DNA from: Pseudomonas benzenivorans
Lineage (GTDB): Bacteria; Pseudomonadota; Gammaproteobacteria; Pseudomonadales; Pseudomonadaceae
DNA length: 64,000 nucleotides
Direction: 5' to 3'
Assembly: GCF_900100495.1 (NCBI RefSeq)
Contig: NZ_FNCT01000019.1
Span: 1 to 64,000 of the forward strand
A program made the position numbers and the translations under genes. The notes beneath the pieces were generated by a model, which was not told where the DNA came from, did no database searches, and saw only the letters and a program-made list of their open reading frames with translations. Shown piece after piece: positions 52,492 to 60,864 of this stretch. Within the stretch, counting starts at the first letter, position 1, and every line of letters begins with the position of its first letter.

Positions 52492-53121
52492 TCAAGGCTG
52501 GGCTTCGACCTCGGCCTCTACCCGGCGGTTGATCGCGCGCCCAGCATCGGTGGCATTGTCGGCAACAGGTTGAGACTCGCCATAACCGACTGCGTTGACG
52601 CGCTCGCCCCCGACACCGTACTGATTGACCAGGACATCACGCACGGCATTGGCCCGGCGCTCGGACAAACCCTGGTTGTAGGCATCGGTACCGATGGAGT
52701 CGGTGTGCCCTTCAACCACGGTGGTGGTTTGCGGATACTGCTTCATGAAATCCGCCAGGTTCTTGATATCGCTGTAGCTTTCCTCCTTGACCACGGACTT
52801 GTCGAAGTCGAACTTGACGTCCAACTCGACCCGCACCGGTTCGGCAGGCTCGGCCATGACCGGCTCCTCGACCATCACCTCCTCGACTGCCGTCACTTCT
52901 TCCGCCTCGGCGCCATGGACCCAGCAATACGCCGCGGCCATTCCCGCACCGACAGCCGCGCCGCCAGCGGCCCATGATGAGCTCTCAATCGCGCCCAATG
53001 CAGCACCGCCAACTCCACCAACCGCGGCGCAAGTCGGCCAATCGCTTTTCTGCAGGCCTGCGCAACCGGTAAGCAGGCTGCTCGCCAGAATCAGGGGTAC
53101 TGCCTTCCTCATGATGCTCAT
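52492..53121 (-). CDS. OmpA-family lipoprotein, copy 2 (209 aa)
   Basis: Same architecture as the downstream gene: lipobox LLTGC (Cys 20), GGVGGAALGAIESSSWAAGG glycine zipper, a Glu/Val-rich linker (EEVTAVEEVMVEEPVMAEPA) and an OmpA domain almost identical in sequence (VKFDFDKSVVKEESYSDIKN). It lacks the calcium-binding repeat of copy 1. ATG 53121 follows GGAGACTTGTAT. The pair is a tandem duplication, 126 bases apart. Confidence 0.86.
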   Translation of the reverse strand: MSIMRKAVPLILASSLLTGCAGLQKSDWPTCAAVGGVGGAALGAIESSSWAAGGAAVGAGMAAAYCWVHGAEAEEVTAVEEVMVEEPVMAEPAEPVRVELDVKFDFDKSVVKEESYSDIKNLADFMKQYPQTTTVVEGHTDSIGTDAYNQGLSERRANAVRDVLVNQYGVGGERVNAVGYGESQPVADNATDAGRAINRRVEAEVEAQP

Positions 53122-53284
53122 ATACAAGTCTCCAGTAGATAATCGGCCCAAACCCGACACTTATGGATTAAAGACGGCCGTTTTAGAATCCGCCAGATTG
53201 GATTGAGTCGTATGAGTAGAACGATCCGCTCTAGGCCATCTCGCGACAGCGCGTTAGTCTTTCTGTCCTGATCGAGGATTTTCG

Positions 53285-53782
53285 ATGACCGAGCGCATTT
53301 CATCCCGCACCCCGCAACAAGCCCTGGCCGCATTGCTCGAGCGTTATGCACCAAACCGCCTGCTGCTGATCGGTGCCAGCGAACTGCCGGCGCTGGCCGC
53401 ATTCCGGGACGCCCACGCAGATTGCCGGATCGCCCATGCCGCCGCCGGCAGCCTGCCTACGGAGCTGGCGGCACAACGCTTCGACCTGGCACTGGTGGTC
53501 GACTGCCTCGAACACCTGCCCAAGCGCACCGGGCTGGAGTTGCTCGGTGGCATCCGCAACCTGAATGCCAGCCGCCTGGCCGTGTTGGTCGACCTGCAGG
53601 CCTGCGCCTGGCAGGACACCGACTTCTTCGCCCTGTCCCTGCAAGCCAGCGAACGGTTCCAGCGGGGCGAGCAGACCCTCAGTCTGTTCACCTACGATCT
53701 GCATGACTACAAGCAGGTGCCGGACTGGCTCAACGCCAAGTTCTGGGCCAACCCGGAAAATTTCGGCAAGTACTGGTGGTGA
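53285..53782 (+). CDS. DUF6231-like protein, methyltransferase-like fold (165 aa)
   Basis: The layout LLLIGASELPALAAFRDAHA, RFDLALVVDCLEHLPKRTGL resembles a degenerate Rossmann methyltransferase (Gly loop then LxxxHLP), but the SAM-binding Gly-rich motif is poor. It ends with KFWANPENFGKYWW. Conserved in pseudomonads as far as I know; function unknown. Followed by ychJ after four bases, so co-transcribed. Confidence 0.65.
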   Translation: MTERISSRTPQQALAALLERYAPNRLLLIGASELPALAAFRDAHADCRIAHAAAGSLPTELAAQRFDLALVVDCLEHLPKRTGLELLGGIRNLNASRLAVLVDLQACAWQDTDFFALSLQASERFQRGEQTLSLFTYDLHDYKQVPDWLNAKFWANPENFGKYWW

Positions 53783-53786
53783 GCGG

Positions 53787-54278
53787 ATGACCATGCCCAA
53801 CGCCGTCCCCTTGCCCAGCTGCCCCTGCGGCAGCGGCAACTCGCTGGACGACTGCTGCGGCCGCTACCATGCCGGCCTCCCTGCCCCCAGTGCGGAGACC
53901 CTGATGCGCTCGCGCTACAGCGCCTATGCACTGGGGCTGATCGATTACCTGCTGGCGACCACCCTGCCCGTCCAGCAAACCGCCCTGGACCGCGATGCAA
54001 TCAACGCCTGGAGCACGCAGAGCACCTGGCTCGGCCTGGAGGTCGAAAGCGCCGAACTGCTCGGCGGCCAGCCGGAGCATGCCTTCGTGACCTTTAACGC
54101 CCGCTGGCACGACGCCAATGGCGAACACGCCCACCGCGAACGCTCGGCCTTCGTCCAGCACGACGGGCGCTGGTATTTCATCGACCCCACCGTTCCCCCC
54201 AAGGCCGGACGCAACGATCCCTGCCCCTGCGGCAGTGGACAGAAATTCAAGAAGTGCTGCGCGCCTTTCCTGAACTGA
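53787..54278 (+). CDS. ychJ: YchJ-family SEC-C motif protein (163 aa)
   Basis: Two SEC-C (Zn-binding) motifs: CPCGSGNSLDDCCGRYH at residues 12-28 and NDPCPCGSGQKFKKCC near the C-terminus, flanking an NTF2-like middle (RSRYSAYALGLIDYLLATTL). Each CxCx8CC/C-H cluster should hold one zinc, as in SecA's tail. YchJ is widespread, function not settled. It begins four bases after the DUF6231-like gene and has ATG 53793 as an alternative start. Confidence 0.88.
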   Translation: MTMPNAVPLPSCPCGSGNSLDDCCGRYHAGLPAPSAETLMRSRYSAYALGLIDYLLATTLPVQQTALDRDAINAWSTQSTWLGLEVESAELLGGQPEHAFVTFNARWHDANGEHAHRERSAFVQHDGRWYFIDPTVPPKAGRNDPCPCGSGQKFKKCCAPFLN

Positions 54279-54372
54279 AGCCCATTGCCTGACGCCAGCG
54301 GAAAATTCTGCTTCATTTGTTGACGCCACGCTCAGCACCCAGTCGAGCCTGACACTCAACAAGGAGAAGCTC

Positions 54373-55506
54373 ATGCACAAGCAAAATGGATTGCTGGTGA
54401 TTCTGGCCAGCCTGCTCTTCGGCTGCGCCAACCAGCCTTCGGGAGAGCAGATCGACCTGGGCAGCACGGAGCGGGTCAGCCGCCTGTTCGCCTACCCCAA
54501 CAACTGCAGCGCGGTCTGCTACCGCGACTGGACGCTGGAACAGACCGTGCAGCACTACCTCGACCAGAGCCTGGCTCGCGACGGCTATGCTGCGGCCAAG
54601 GTCGAGGTCAAACGCAGCGGCGACAACGTCTATGCACGCTTCAGTGGCGTCCCCGCCGACTACGGCCAGCCGCTCAGCAGCCTGCTCGCAGCCGGCGACC
54701 TGGCCTACCAAGGCGCCAGCAAGCTGAACGCCGATGGCAAGTGGCAGTACAGCTGGTACTTCTTCCTGCCGCTGGGCATGGCCTTGGATAACCGCCGCAG
54801 CGTCGAACTACTGCACTTCCCGCCGGACTATTCGCTGACCCAGGCGCAGGACTATCTGGAATCCAAGACCACCGACCGCTGGGCCGACCTGCTCAGCCTG
54901 AACGGTGTGCCGCTCGACCAGACACCGGCCTACCAGACCATCATCGACATCGCCCCCATCGCGGCCCCGGCCAGCGCCGGCAGCTCGCTGGCAGGCACCT
55001 ACGACTACTTCAAGGCGTACCAGACCACGATGGTTGCGCAGTTGACCGCGAGCCAGGACAGCAAAGCCCCCTCGCTGCCGATGGTGGCCTTCGGTGCGCC
55101 GGTGCGCGACTGGGTGAAACAGCAGTATGGCGTTAGCCTCGGGGTACTCGGCCTCGGCCAGATCGCGCCGGCGGCAGGACGCACAGTGGCGGTGCTGGGC
55201 AGCAACCACCCCAGCTATATCTGGTACGCCGCCGACCCGGGAAACTACGCCGGCGACCAGCAGAAGGCCGACCAGGCCGGGCTCAAGGTCATGGGCCAGG
55301 ACATTTCGGCGGCCTGCTGGCAAGCCAATATGGGGCAGAACCCGGCCGCCGATGCCAGCACCACGCTGAGCAGTTGCATGCAGAAATGGCAGGTGAGCGA
55401 CAAGCTGCAGACCTGCGAGCTGTTCTACACCTCGATCCGCAGCCTGACGCCGCCTCAGGCCCAGGCCAAGTGCGCGGCCAACGAGCAAACCGCCGCCAGC
55501 CATTGA
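54373..55506 (+). CDS. Lipoprotein of unknown function (377 aa)
   Basis: Lipobox LLFGCAN (Cys about 18); the mature protein has several Cys (NCSAVCYRDW, SAACWQ, SSCMQKW, TCELFYT, KCAAN) that probably form disulfides. The region VAFGAPVRDWVKQQYG and VLGSNHPSYIWYAADPGNYA has alternating strands and helices, but I do not recognise a family. It starts after a strong AAGGAG at ATG 54373. No operon partner is clear. Confidence 0.55.
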   Translation: MHKQNGLLVILASLLFGCANQPSGEQIDLGSTERVSRLFAYPNNCSAVCYRDWTLEQTVQHYLDQSLARDGYAAAKVEVKRSGDNVYARFSGVPADYGQPLSSLLAAGDLAYQGASKLNADGKWQYSWYFFLPLGMALDNRRSVELLHFPPDYSLTQAQDYLESKTTDRWADLLSLNGVPLDQTPAYQTIIDIAPIAAPASAGSSLAGTYDYFKAYQTTMVAQLTASQDSKAPSLPMVAFGAPVRDWVKQQYGVSLGVLGLGQIAPAAGRTVAVLGSNHPSYIWYAADPGNYAGDQQKADQAGLKVMGQDISAACWQANMGQNPAADASTTLSSCMQKWQVSDKLQTCELFYTSIRSLTPPQAQAKCAANEQTAASH

Positions 55507-55577
55507 CCCACAGTTGAGCCCGCGCCACGGCTAGCTCCTGGCGCAAGGCCCAAAGGCGCCCCGCGGGCCTGGCCGGC

Positions 55578-56132
55578 TCAGTCCTGCAACTTCAGGTGCG
55601 ACACATCCGGCGCAGGCCCCGCCGGCGCAGCTTTCGCCTGGCCCATGTCGCTGCCAGTGGGCGCCAGGCTGAACTGCGACAGGTCGAGCGACGGCGCTTG
55701 CGGCTCGGGTTTGTCGTCCTGCAGGTCGGCGCCCAGCGGTGCCATGCCGAAATCCGGGGCGTCCACCGCCACGAAGGCCGCCATGTATTCATCTCGCGGC
55801 GCCACGAGCAGGCGCCCAGGTACCGCCGGTTCTGCGGCGAGCACCGACTGGGCCGCCGCTACAACCTCCGGTGCCGGCGCCAGTTCGATCTCCTCGACCT
55901 CCATCGGCATGGCCTGCACCTCGACCAGGGCACCGGCACGCTGCAGGGTGGCGCGGTATTTTTCCGCGCTGGCCGCATCCAGGTTGCTCTTGATCACGAT
56001 GCGTCGGCCGGAGAACAGCAAGGCAATGCGCTGGGCGTCGGCCTGAAACAGCTTGGCCAGATTGGCCTTGACCAACTCCAACTGGGCACCCGGAGCCAAT
56101 TGGCCGGCAAAGGCGATCTCGTAGCGGTCCAT
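55578..56132 (-). CDS. Conserved hypothetical protein (184 aa)
   Basis: The N-terminal ~75 residues form a domain seen in several Pseudomonas proteins: YEIAFAGQLAPGAQLELVKA, NLAKLFQADAQRIALLFSGR and IVIKSNLDAASAEKYRATLQ. The rest is Pro/Ala-rich and low in complexity with short DLSQF repeats, probably disordered. No function known. ATG 56132 follows AGGAG. Confidence 0.6.
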   Translation of the reverse strand: MDRYEIAFAGQLAPGAQLELVKANLAKLFQADAQRIALLFSGRRIVIKSNLDAASAEKYRATLQRAGALVEVQAMPMEVEEIELAPAPEVVAAAQSVLAAEPAVPGRLLVAPRDEYMAAFVAVDAPDFGMAPLGADLQDDKPEPQAPSLDLSQFSLAPTGSDMGQAKAAPAGPAPDVSHLKLQD

Positions 56133-56244
56133 GGTCACACTCCTGTCCTAATCGACCCCCAGTATGGCGCAGGGTTTTTTCCGTTCACAACACGTTGCAG
56201 CCAACCTGTTGCTTGCTACACTGAAGCGTCCTTTGGAGTATGAA

Positions 56245-56742
56245 ATGTTTTCCCAGGCGCAAACGATAAGAATTCTCAGCCTATTGATGTTTTTTGGTCT
56301 GCTTTCAGGCCTCAGCGGGTGCTCCTCCTGGATGACCGGCGATCTCAAAGATCCGGATGTCCGACTGGTCAAAGTCGATGTGATCAGAGCCAAGCTGCTG
56401 GAGCAGCGCTTCATCCTGCGCTTTCGCATCGATAACCCCAACAGCATGAGCCTGCCGGTACGTGGCCTCGACTACTCGGTATACCTCAACGAAGTGAAGC
56501 TGGCGGAGGGTACGTCCGATGCCAGCTTCAGCGTCCCCGCCCACGGCCACCATGTGTTCGATATACCGGTACGCACCAACCTCTGGCGTCACATGCGACC
56601 AATCGTCAAGGCGCTGGAGAAACCCGAAGAGCCGATCCGCTATCGCCTGGTCGGCGTGGTGAAAACCGGTTTGTTTTTCGGGCGCAGCGTGCACATGTCG
56701 CGTAATGGCGAGATAATTCCCGGTGATTTTATCCCGGAGTAG
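56245..56742 (+). CDS. LEA14-like (LEA type 2) lipoprotein (165 aa)
   Basis: Lipobox LSGCSS and then the water-stress-and-hypersensitive-response fold: FILRFRIDNPNSMSLPVRGL, YLNEVKLAEGTSDASFSVPA, HVFDIPVRTNLWR and the end YRLVGVVKTGLFFGRSVHMS. Bacterial LEA type 2 lipoproteins are beta-barrel-like small domains of unclear role, perhaps desiccation. GGAG is six bases before ATG 56245; earlier in-frame ATG lacks a site. Followed by the His-rich protein after six bases. Confidence 0.82.
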   Translation: MFSQAQTIRILSLLMFFGLLSGLSGCSSWMTGDLKDPDVRLVKVDVIRAKLLEQRFILRFRIDNPNSMSLPVRGLDYSVYLNEVKLAEGTSDASFSVPAHGHHVFDIPVRTNLWRHMRPIVKALEKPEEPIRYRLVGVVKTGLFFGRSVHMSRNGEIIPGDFIPE

Positions 56743-56748
56743 CCACGC

Positions 56749-56967
56749 ATGAACCAGCAACCCCATGTCCACGGTCCCGATTGCCATCACGACCACGATC
56801 ACCCTGCACACGACCACGACCACGACCACGACCACGGCCATGTGCATGGCCCGCACTGCAACCACAGCCACCAGGAACCGGTACGCAACGCCCTGAAGGA
56901 TGTCGGTCGCAACGACCCTTGCCCCTGCGGCAGCCAGAAGAAGTTCAAGAAATGCCACGGTGCCTGA
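56749..56967 (+). CDS. His-rich SEC-C mini-protein (72 aa)
   Basis: Residues 7-40 are almost entirely His, Asp and Gly/Pro (HHDHDHPAHDHDHDHDHG), followed by a C-terminal SEC-C motif NDPCPCGSQKKFKKCHGA with C-x-C-x8-C-H zinc ligands. The first part looks like a metal-storage or buffering tail (Ni, Zn or Cu) and the second like the SecA zinc finger. Located between the LEA2 lipoprotein and the DUF2489 gene with very short gaps, so in one transcript. No function known. Confidence 0.75.
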   Translation: MNQQPHVHGPDCHHDHDHPAHDHDHDHDHGHVHGPHCNHSHQEPVRNALKDVGRNDPCPCGSQKKFKKCHGA

Positions 56968-56974
56968 GTAGTCG

Positions 56975-57439
56975 ATGACCACCCTGACCCTGGTTTCGCT
57001 TCTGGCCGGCGGACTGCTGCTGGTGGCCCTTGCGCTGTATGCCTTGCACCTGTGGCGCCGCGTCTGGGCGCAGCAGCGCAGCCAGGCACAGACCGAGAAC
57101 GAGCGCCGCGAGCGCCTGGGGAGTGATTTGCAGATCCTCGCCAGCAGCCTGCTCGACGGCCAGCTGCCGCTGATCGAAGGCGCCATCCGCATCAAGGTGC
57201 TGCTCGACAACTACGACAGCGCGCTGAGCCAGGATGCGCGCTGCCAGGTGTTCCACCTGCTGTTCGAAGCCACCGCCCAGGTGCCGACCCACGCCGACTG
57301 GAAGGCCCTGGACAAATCCGTGCGCCGCCAGCACGAAAAACACTTCACCGAGCTGGAACTGCAGCACAAGGCCGCCGCCCGCACGGCCGCGCGCTGGTTG
57401 CTCGACGAAGCCTTGCAGCACCCGCGCAAACGCGCCTGA
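56975..57439 (+). CDS. DUF2489-type membrane protein (154 aa)
   Basis: One N-terminal helix (TLVSLLAGGLLLVALALYAL) and a charged cytosolic or periplasmic helical domain with SLLDGQLPLIEGAIRIKVLL and CQVFHLLFEATAQVPTHADW, the DUF2489 pattern. Unknown function. It begins 7 bases after the His-rich gene. Confidence 0.78.
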   Translation: MTTLTLVSLLAGGLLLVALALYALHLWRRVWAQQRSQAQTENERRERLGSDLQILASSLLDGQLPLIEGAIRIKVLLDNYDSALSQDARCQVFHLLFEATAQVPTHADWKALDKSVRRQHEKHFTELELQHKAAARTAARWLLDEALQHPRKRA

Positions 57440-57575
57440 GCCTCTTGCCAGGCGCCCTAGCGCTCTCTACCTTACACCCGGACCAACGCACCGGCCGCCA
57501 CGCCCGAGCGGCCCGCGCGGCCCGTCGAGCGGCGCGTTGATCTTCCTGTCCTGCATCCTGCAAGGAGCCTGTTGC

Positions 57576-60113
57576 ATGCTAGCGCGCGTGTTTCGCCCCA
57601 TGGCCCATTCGAGCCTCGCCGCCGCCCTGGCCGCCACAGTGGCACTGAGCGGTTGCCAATCGTTCCTCAACAGCCGCTACAGCGGCAGCCTGCCGCCGGA
57701 CCAGGGCATCGTCCGCGTCCAGGGCTTGGCCCAGAGTGTGGTGGTCAGGCGCAACAGCCTGGGCATGCCGCTGATCGAGACCTCCACCTTCCACGACGCG
57801 CTGTTCGCCCTGGGCTATGTGCACGCCAGCGACCGCCTCAGCCAGATGGTCGGCCTGCGCCTGATGGCCGAGGGCCGCTTGGCGGAAATGGTCGGCCCGG
57901 GCGCGCTGGAAATCGACCGACTGATGCGCGCGGTGAACCTGAGGAAAAGTGCCGAACTGCTCTACGGCAACGCCTCGCCACGCTTGAAGCGCTTCTTCGA
58001 GGTCTATGCCCGCGGCGTCAACGCCTACCTGTTCCGCTACCGCGACAGGCTGCCGATGGACCTCGCCGAGTCTGGCTATCGCCCGCCCTATTGGAAGCCC
58101 GAGGATTCGGTGCTGGTGTTCTGCCTGCTGAACTTCGGCCTGTCGGTCAACCTGCAGGAAGAGATCGCCGCCCTGCTGTTGGCGCAGAAGATCGGCAGCG
58201 AGCAGCTCGCCTGGCTGCTGCCGACCTACCCGGACGAGCCCCTGCCGTTCGAGGAGGCAGCCAAGCTCGAGGGCCTGGCACTGGGCGGACAGATCGCCGG
58301 CCTCGCCGCTGTGAACGAGGCCACCCAGCAATTTGCCGGCGCCCATATGCTCGGCGTCGCCGCCTCGAACAATTGGGCCATCGCCCCGCCGCACAGCCGC
58401 AGCGGCAAGAGCCTCCTGGCCAACGACACCCACCTGCCGCTGGCGATACCCTCGGCCTGGAATTTCGTGCAGATCCGCTCGCCGAAATACCAGGCCGCCG
58501 GCGTATCGATTGCCGGCGTGCCGGCCGTGGTCGCCGGCTTCAATGGCAAGCTGGGCTGGGGCATGACCATGGTCATGGGCGACAACCAGGATCTGTTCCT
58601 GGAAAAGCTCAAGCGCGAAGGCCAGCGGCTTTACTATGAGGCCGACGGCCAGTGGCTGGCGGCGCAGGAGCGGCACGAAACCTTCTTCATCAAGGGTCAG
58701 CGACCGATCCGCGAAACCATCTTCGAGACGCGCCACGGCCCGCTGCTGAATTCGGTACTGGGACAGCGCAAGCACATGCTGCAACCCCTGCAACTGAGCA
58801 GCGGTTACGGCCTGGCCCTGCAATCCACCCTGTTCGAGGCGGACCAGACCCTCGACGCACTCTTCGCGCTGTCCCGCGCGCAGTCCGTGGAACAGGCCTT
58901 CGAGGCGACCCGCGAAGTCCGCGCCATGCCATTGAACATCGTCTTCGCCGACGCCCAGCACATCGGCTGGCAGGTTACCGGACGCTTCCCCAACCGCCGC
59001 GAAGGCCTCGGCCTGATGCCCTCGCCCGGCTGGGACAGCCGTTACGAGTGGGACGGTTTCGCCGACCCGATGCTCCACCCCTACGACCAGGATCCAGCGC
59101 AAGGCTGGCTGGGCAGCGCCAACCAGCGCAGCGTGCCACGCGGCTATGGCATGCAGCTGTCCAACTCCTGGTACTACCCGGAACGCTACGAACGCCTGGC
59201 GCAGCTGGCCGGCGGCAGCAAGCACGACAGCCAGAGCATGATCGCCATGCAGTACGATCAGACCACGCCCTTCGTCGGCAAACTGCAGGCCATGTTCACC
59301 GCGCCAGGCATGGCCGAGCCGCTCAAGCACGCCATCGATGCCCTGCCCGCGGTGCAACGCGCGAAAGCCCGCGAAGCCCTCGAGCGCCTGCAGGCCTTCG
59401 ACGGCAAGCTCGCCGCGACTTCGGCGGATGCCGCGCTGTACGGCGCCTTCCTGCATGAAAGCGCGCGGCAGACGTTCCTCGACGAACTCGGCCCGGATAC
59501 CAGCCCGGCCTGGCAGGCCCTGGCGGAAATCGCCAAGCTCTCCTACTCGGCCCAGGCCGACCACCTGCTCGGCCGCGACGACAGCCCGTTCTGGGACGAC
59601 CGGGGCACGCCGCAGCGTGAGGACAAACCGGCGATTCTCGCCCGCAGCCTGGCCGCCGCGGTGACCCTCGTCGAAAACAGGCTGGGCAACCAACGCAACG
59701 CCTGGCAGTGGGGCAAGCTGCACAGCTATAGCTGGACCAGCGAAACCACCCGACTGGCGCCCTACATGAGCGCCAGCCAAGCCGCGCGGATCAATTCGAT
59801 CAAAGGTTATCTGGATCGCGGCCCCTACCCGGCCGGCGGCGACCACAGCACCCTGAACGTCTCGGCTTATCACTGGGGGCAGGACTTCGATACCTGGCTG
59901 ATCCCGGCCATGCGCATCGTCGTCGACTTCGGCCGCGAGGAACCGCTGATCGGCCTGAACAGCTCCGGTCAGTCCGGCAATCCGGCGAGCACGCATTACG
60001 CCGACGGCATCGAGGCCTGGCGCACGGGCCAGTACATGAGCTTCCCGTTCCAGCCGCAGAACCTGGAGAAGGCCTATGGCAACAGGCGGTTGCTGCTGAC
60101 CCCCAGCCGATAA
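57576..60113 (+). CDS. quiP: Penicillin acylase-family AHL acylase (845 aa)
   Basis: Ntn-hydrolase precursor with signal peptide and lipobox-like LSGCQS near residue 28. The chain is cleaved before Ser264 in AASNNWAIAP, giving alpha and beta subunits; Ser264 becomes the N-terminal nucleophile. Length and order fit QuiP, which hydrolyses N-acyl-homoserine lactones with long acyl chains and so quenches quorum signals, although penicillin-acylase-type activity is possible. ATG 57576 has AAGGAG; the apparent frame extends from the previous gene region. A T-run terminator follows. Confidence 0.85.
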   Translation: MLARVFRPMAHSSLAAALAATVALSGCQSFLNSRYSGSLPPDQGIVRVQGLAQSVVVRRNSLGMPLIETSTFHDALFALGYVHASDRLSQMVGLRLMAEGRLAEMVGPGALEIDRLMRAVNLRKSAELLYGNASPRLKRFFEVYARGVNAYLFRYRDRLPMDLAESGYRPPYWKPEDSVLVFCLLNFGLSVNLQEEIAALLLAQKIGSEQLAWLLPTYPDEPLPFEEAAKLEGLALGGQIAGLAAVNEATQQFAGAHMLGVAASNNWAIAPPHSRSGKSLLANDTHLPLAIPSAWNFVQIRSPKYQAAGVSIAGVPAVVAGFNGKLGWGMTMVMGDNQDLFLEKLKREGQRLYYEADGQWLAAQERHETFFIKGQRPIRETIFETRHGPLLNSVLGQRKHMLQPLQLSSGYGLALQSTLFEADQTLDALFALSRAQSVEQAFEATREVRAMPLNIVFADAQHIGWQVTGRFPNRREGLGLMPSPGWDSRYEWDGFADPMLHPYDQDPAQGWLGSANQRSVPRGYGMQLSNSWYYPERYERLAQLAGGSKHDSQSMIAMQYDQTTPFVGKLQAMFTAPGMAEPLKHAIDALPAVQRAKAREALERLQAFDGKLAATSADAALYGAFLHESARQTFLDELGPDTSPAWQALAEIAKLSYSAQADHLLGRDDSPFWDDRGTPQREDKPAILARSLAAAVTLVENRLGNQRNAWQWGKLHSYSWTSETTRLAPYMSASQAARINSIKGYLDRGPYPAGGDHSTLNVSAYHWGQDFDTWLIPAMRIVVDFGREEPLIGLNSSGQSGNPASTHYADGIEAWRTGQYMSFPFQPQNLEKAYGNRRLLLTPSR

Positions 60114-60196
60114 CGACCGCTCGTCGGGTGCTGCTGAACCAAGGCCCGAGCCCGCGACTCAGAGCAAGTGGACTTACTCCATAGATCATCATTTCA

Positions 60197-60222
60197 GGGC
60201 GCCTGTCGGCGCCCTTTCTTTT
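60197..60222 (+). terminator. Rho-independent terminator after quiP
   Basis: GGGCGCC-TGTC-GGCGCCC followed by TTTCTTTT, about 84 bases after the quiP stop. Confidence 0.8.
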
Positions 60223-60277
60223 GCCCGTAATTCCCCCCCAATACAGCCCCCGTAACGGCGCCATCGGGTGCTTCCGG

Positions 60278-60505
60278 TCACTCGCGGAAAATGCCGGTAA
60301 CAGTGATGCCATAACGCTCCAATAGACGCACAGCGGGCGTCTGGATCTCGTAGGGCAGCTCTTTCGGCTCCTCGCGCGCGTAGGTTTTCTCGGCCATCTC
60401 CAGCAACCATTGCACCGCCTGCTCCATGCTCGGCTTGCTGGCCGACTCCGCCTCGTAGACCTCGGTTGCTTCATCCTTGTTGTAGGTGATCATCCACTTA
60501 GCCAT
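60278..60505 (-). CDS. Small conserved hypothetical protein (75 aa)
   Basis: No named family. A compact acidic protein with MITYNKDEATEVYEAESASK, then a helix KPSMEQAVQWLLEMAEK and an end ELPYEIQTPAVRLLERYGIT. It has no signal peptide. ATG 60505 is preceded by GAGGGACGAG. The longer open frame upstream is GC-driven. The quiP terminator lies just downstream on the other strand, so the two genes are convergent. Confidence 0.6.
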   Translation of the reverse strand: MAKWMITYNKDEATEVYEAESASKPSMEQAVQWLLEMAEKTYAREEPKELPYEIQTPAVRLLERYGITVTGIFRE

Positions 60506-60810
60506 AACTCGTCCCTCCATCGTCGCGCCGTTGCGGCGCCCCTGAACGGATGCCACAACGCCTTTAGAACGTAGCATGCCCCGGCAGTTCGTCCTCTGCG
60601 CTCGCCCTGGCCACCTCGCCTGCCGGCAGCGGTAGCAGCACGCCGGCACGAAGAGAAGCTCCGGAGAACGGGCAGTGACCCGGCCAGCCAACCCATTATC
60701 GCGCTGGCACAGGGCGTCACACATGGCCGTCACAACCGCGGAATGCGCAGCAAGGCGAGGCCAGCGCGCGTTTACACCGGGCGCGTGCCGAACGCCGGCA
60801 AGCGCGCACA

Positions 60811-60834
60811 AAAAAGCCGGGCATCGGCCCGGCT
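60811..60834 (-). terminator. Rho-independent terminator of dcd
   Basis: Stem AGCCGGG / CCCGGCT with loop CATCGG, flanked by a T-run on the minus strand (A's at 60808-60815), about 30 bases after the dcd stop. Confidence 0.8.
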
Positions 60835-60864
60835 TCTTCGCCTCGCGCATCCTCGCCCGCACCA

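Noticed and set aside
56755..56840. Simple-sequence CACGAC repeat as a microsatellite or CRISPR-like array
   Set aside because: It is the coding sequence of the His/Asp-rich tail; repeats are codon-scale, without spacers.
57579..59996. 805-codon minus-strand open frame opposite quiP
   Set aside because: Shadow frame of the acylase; no family match.
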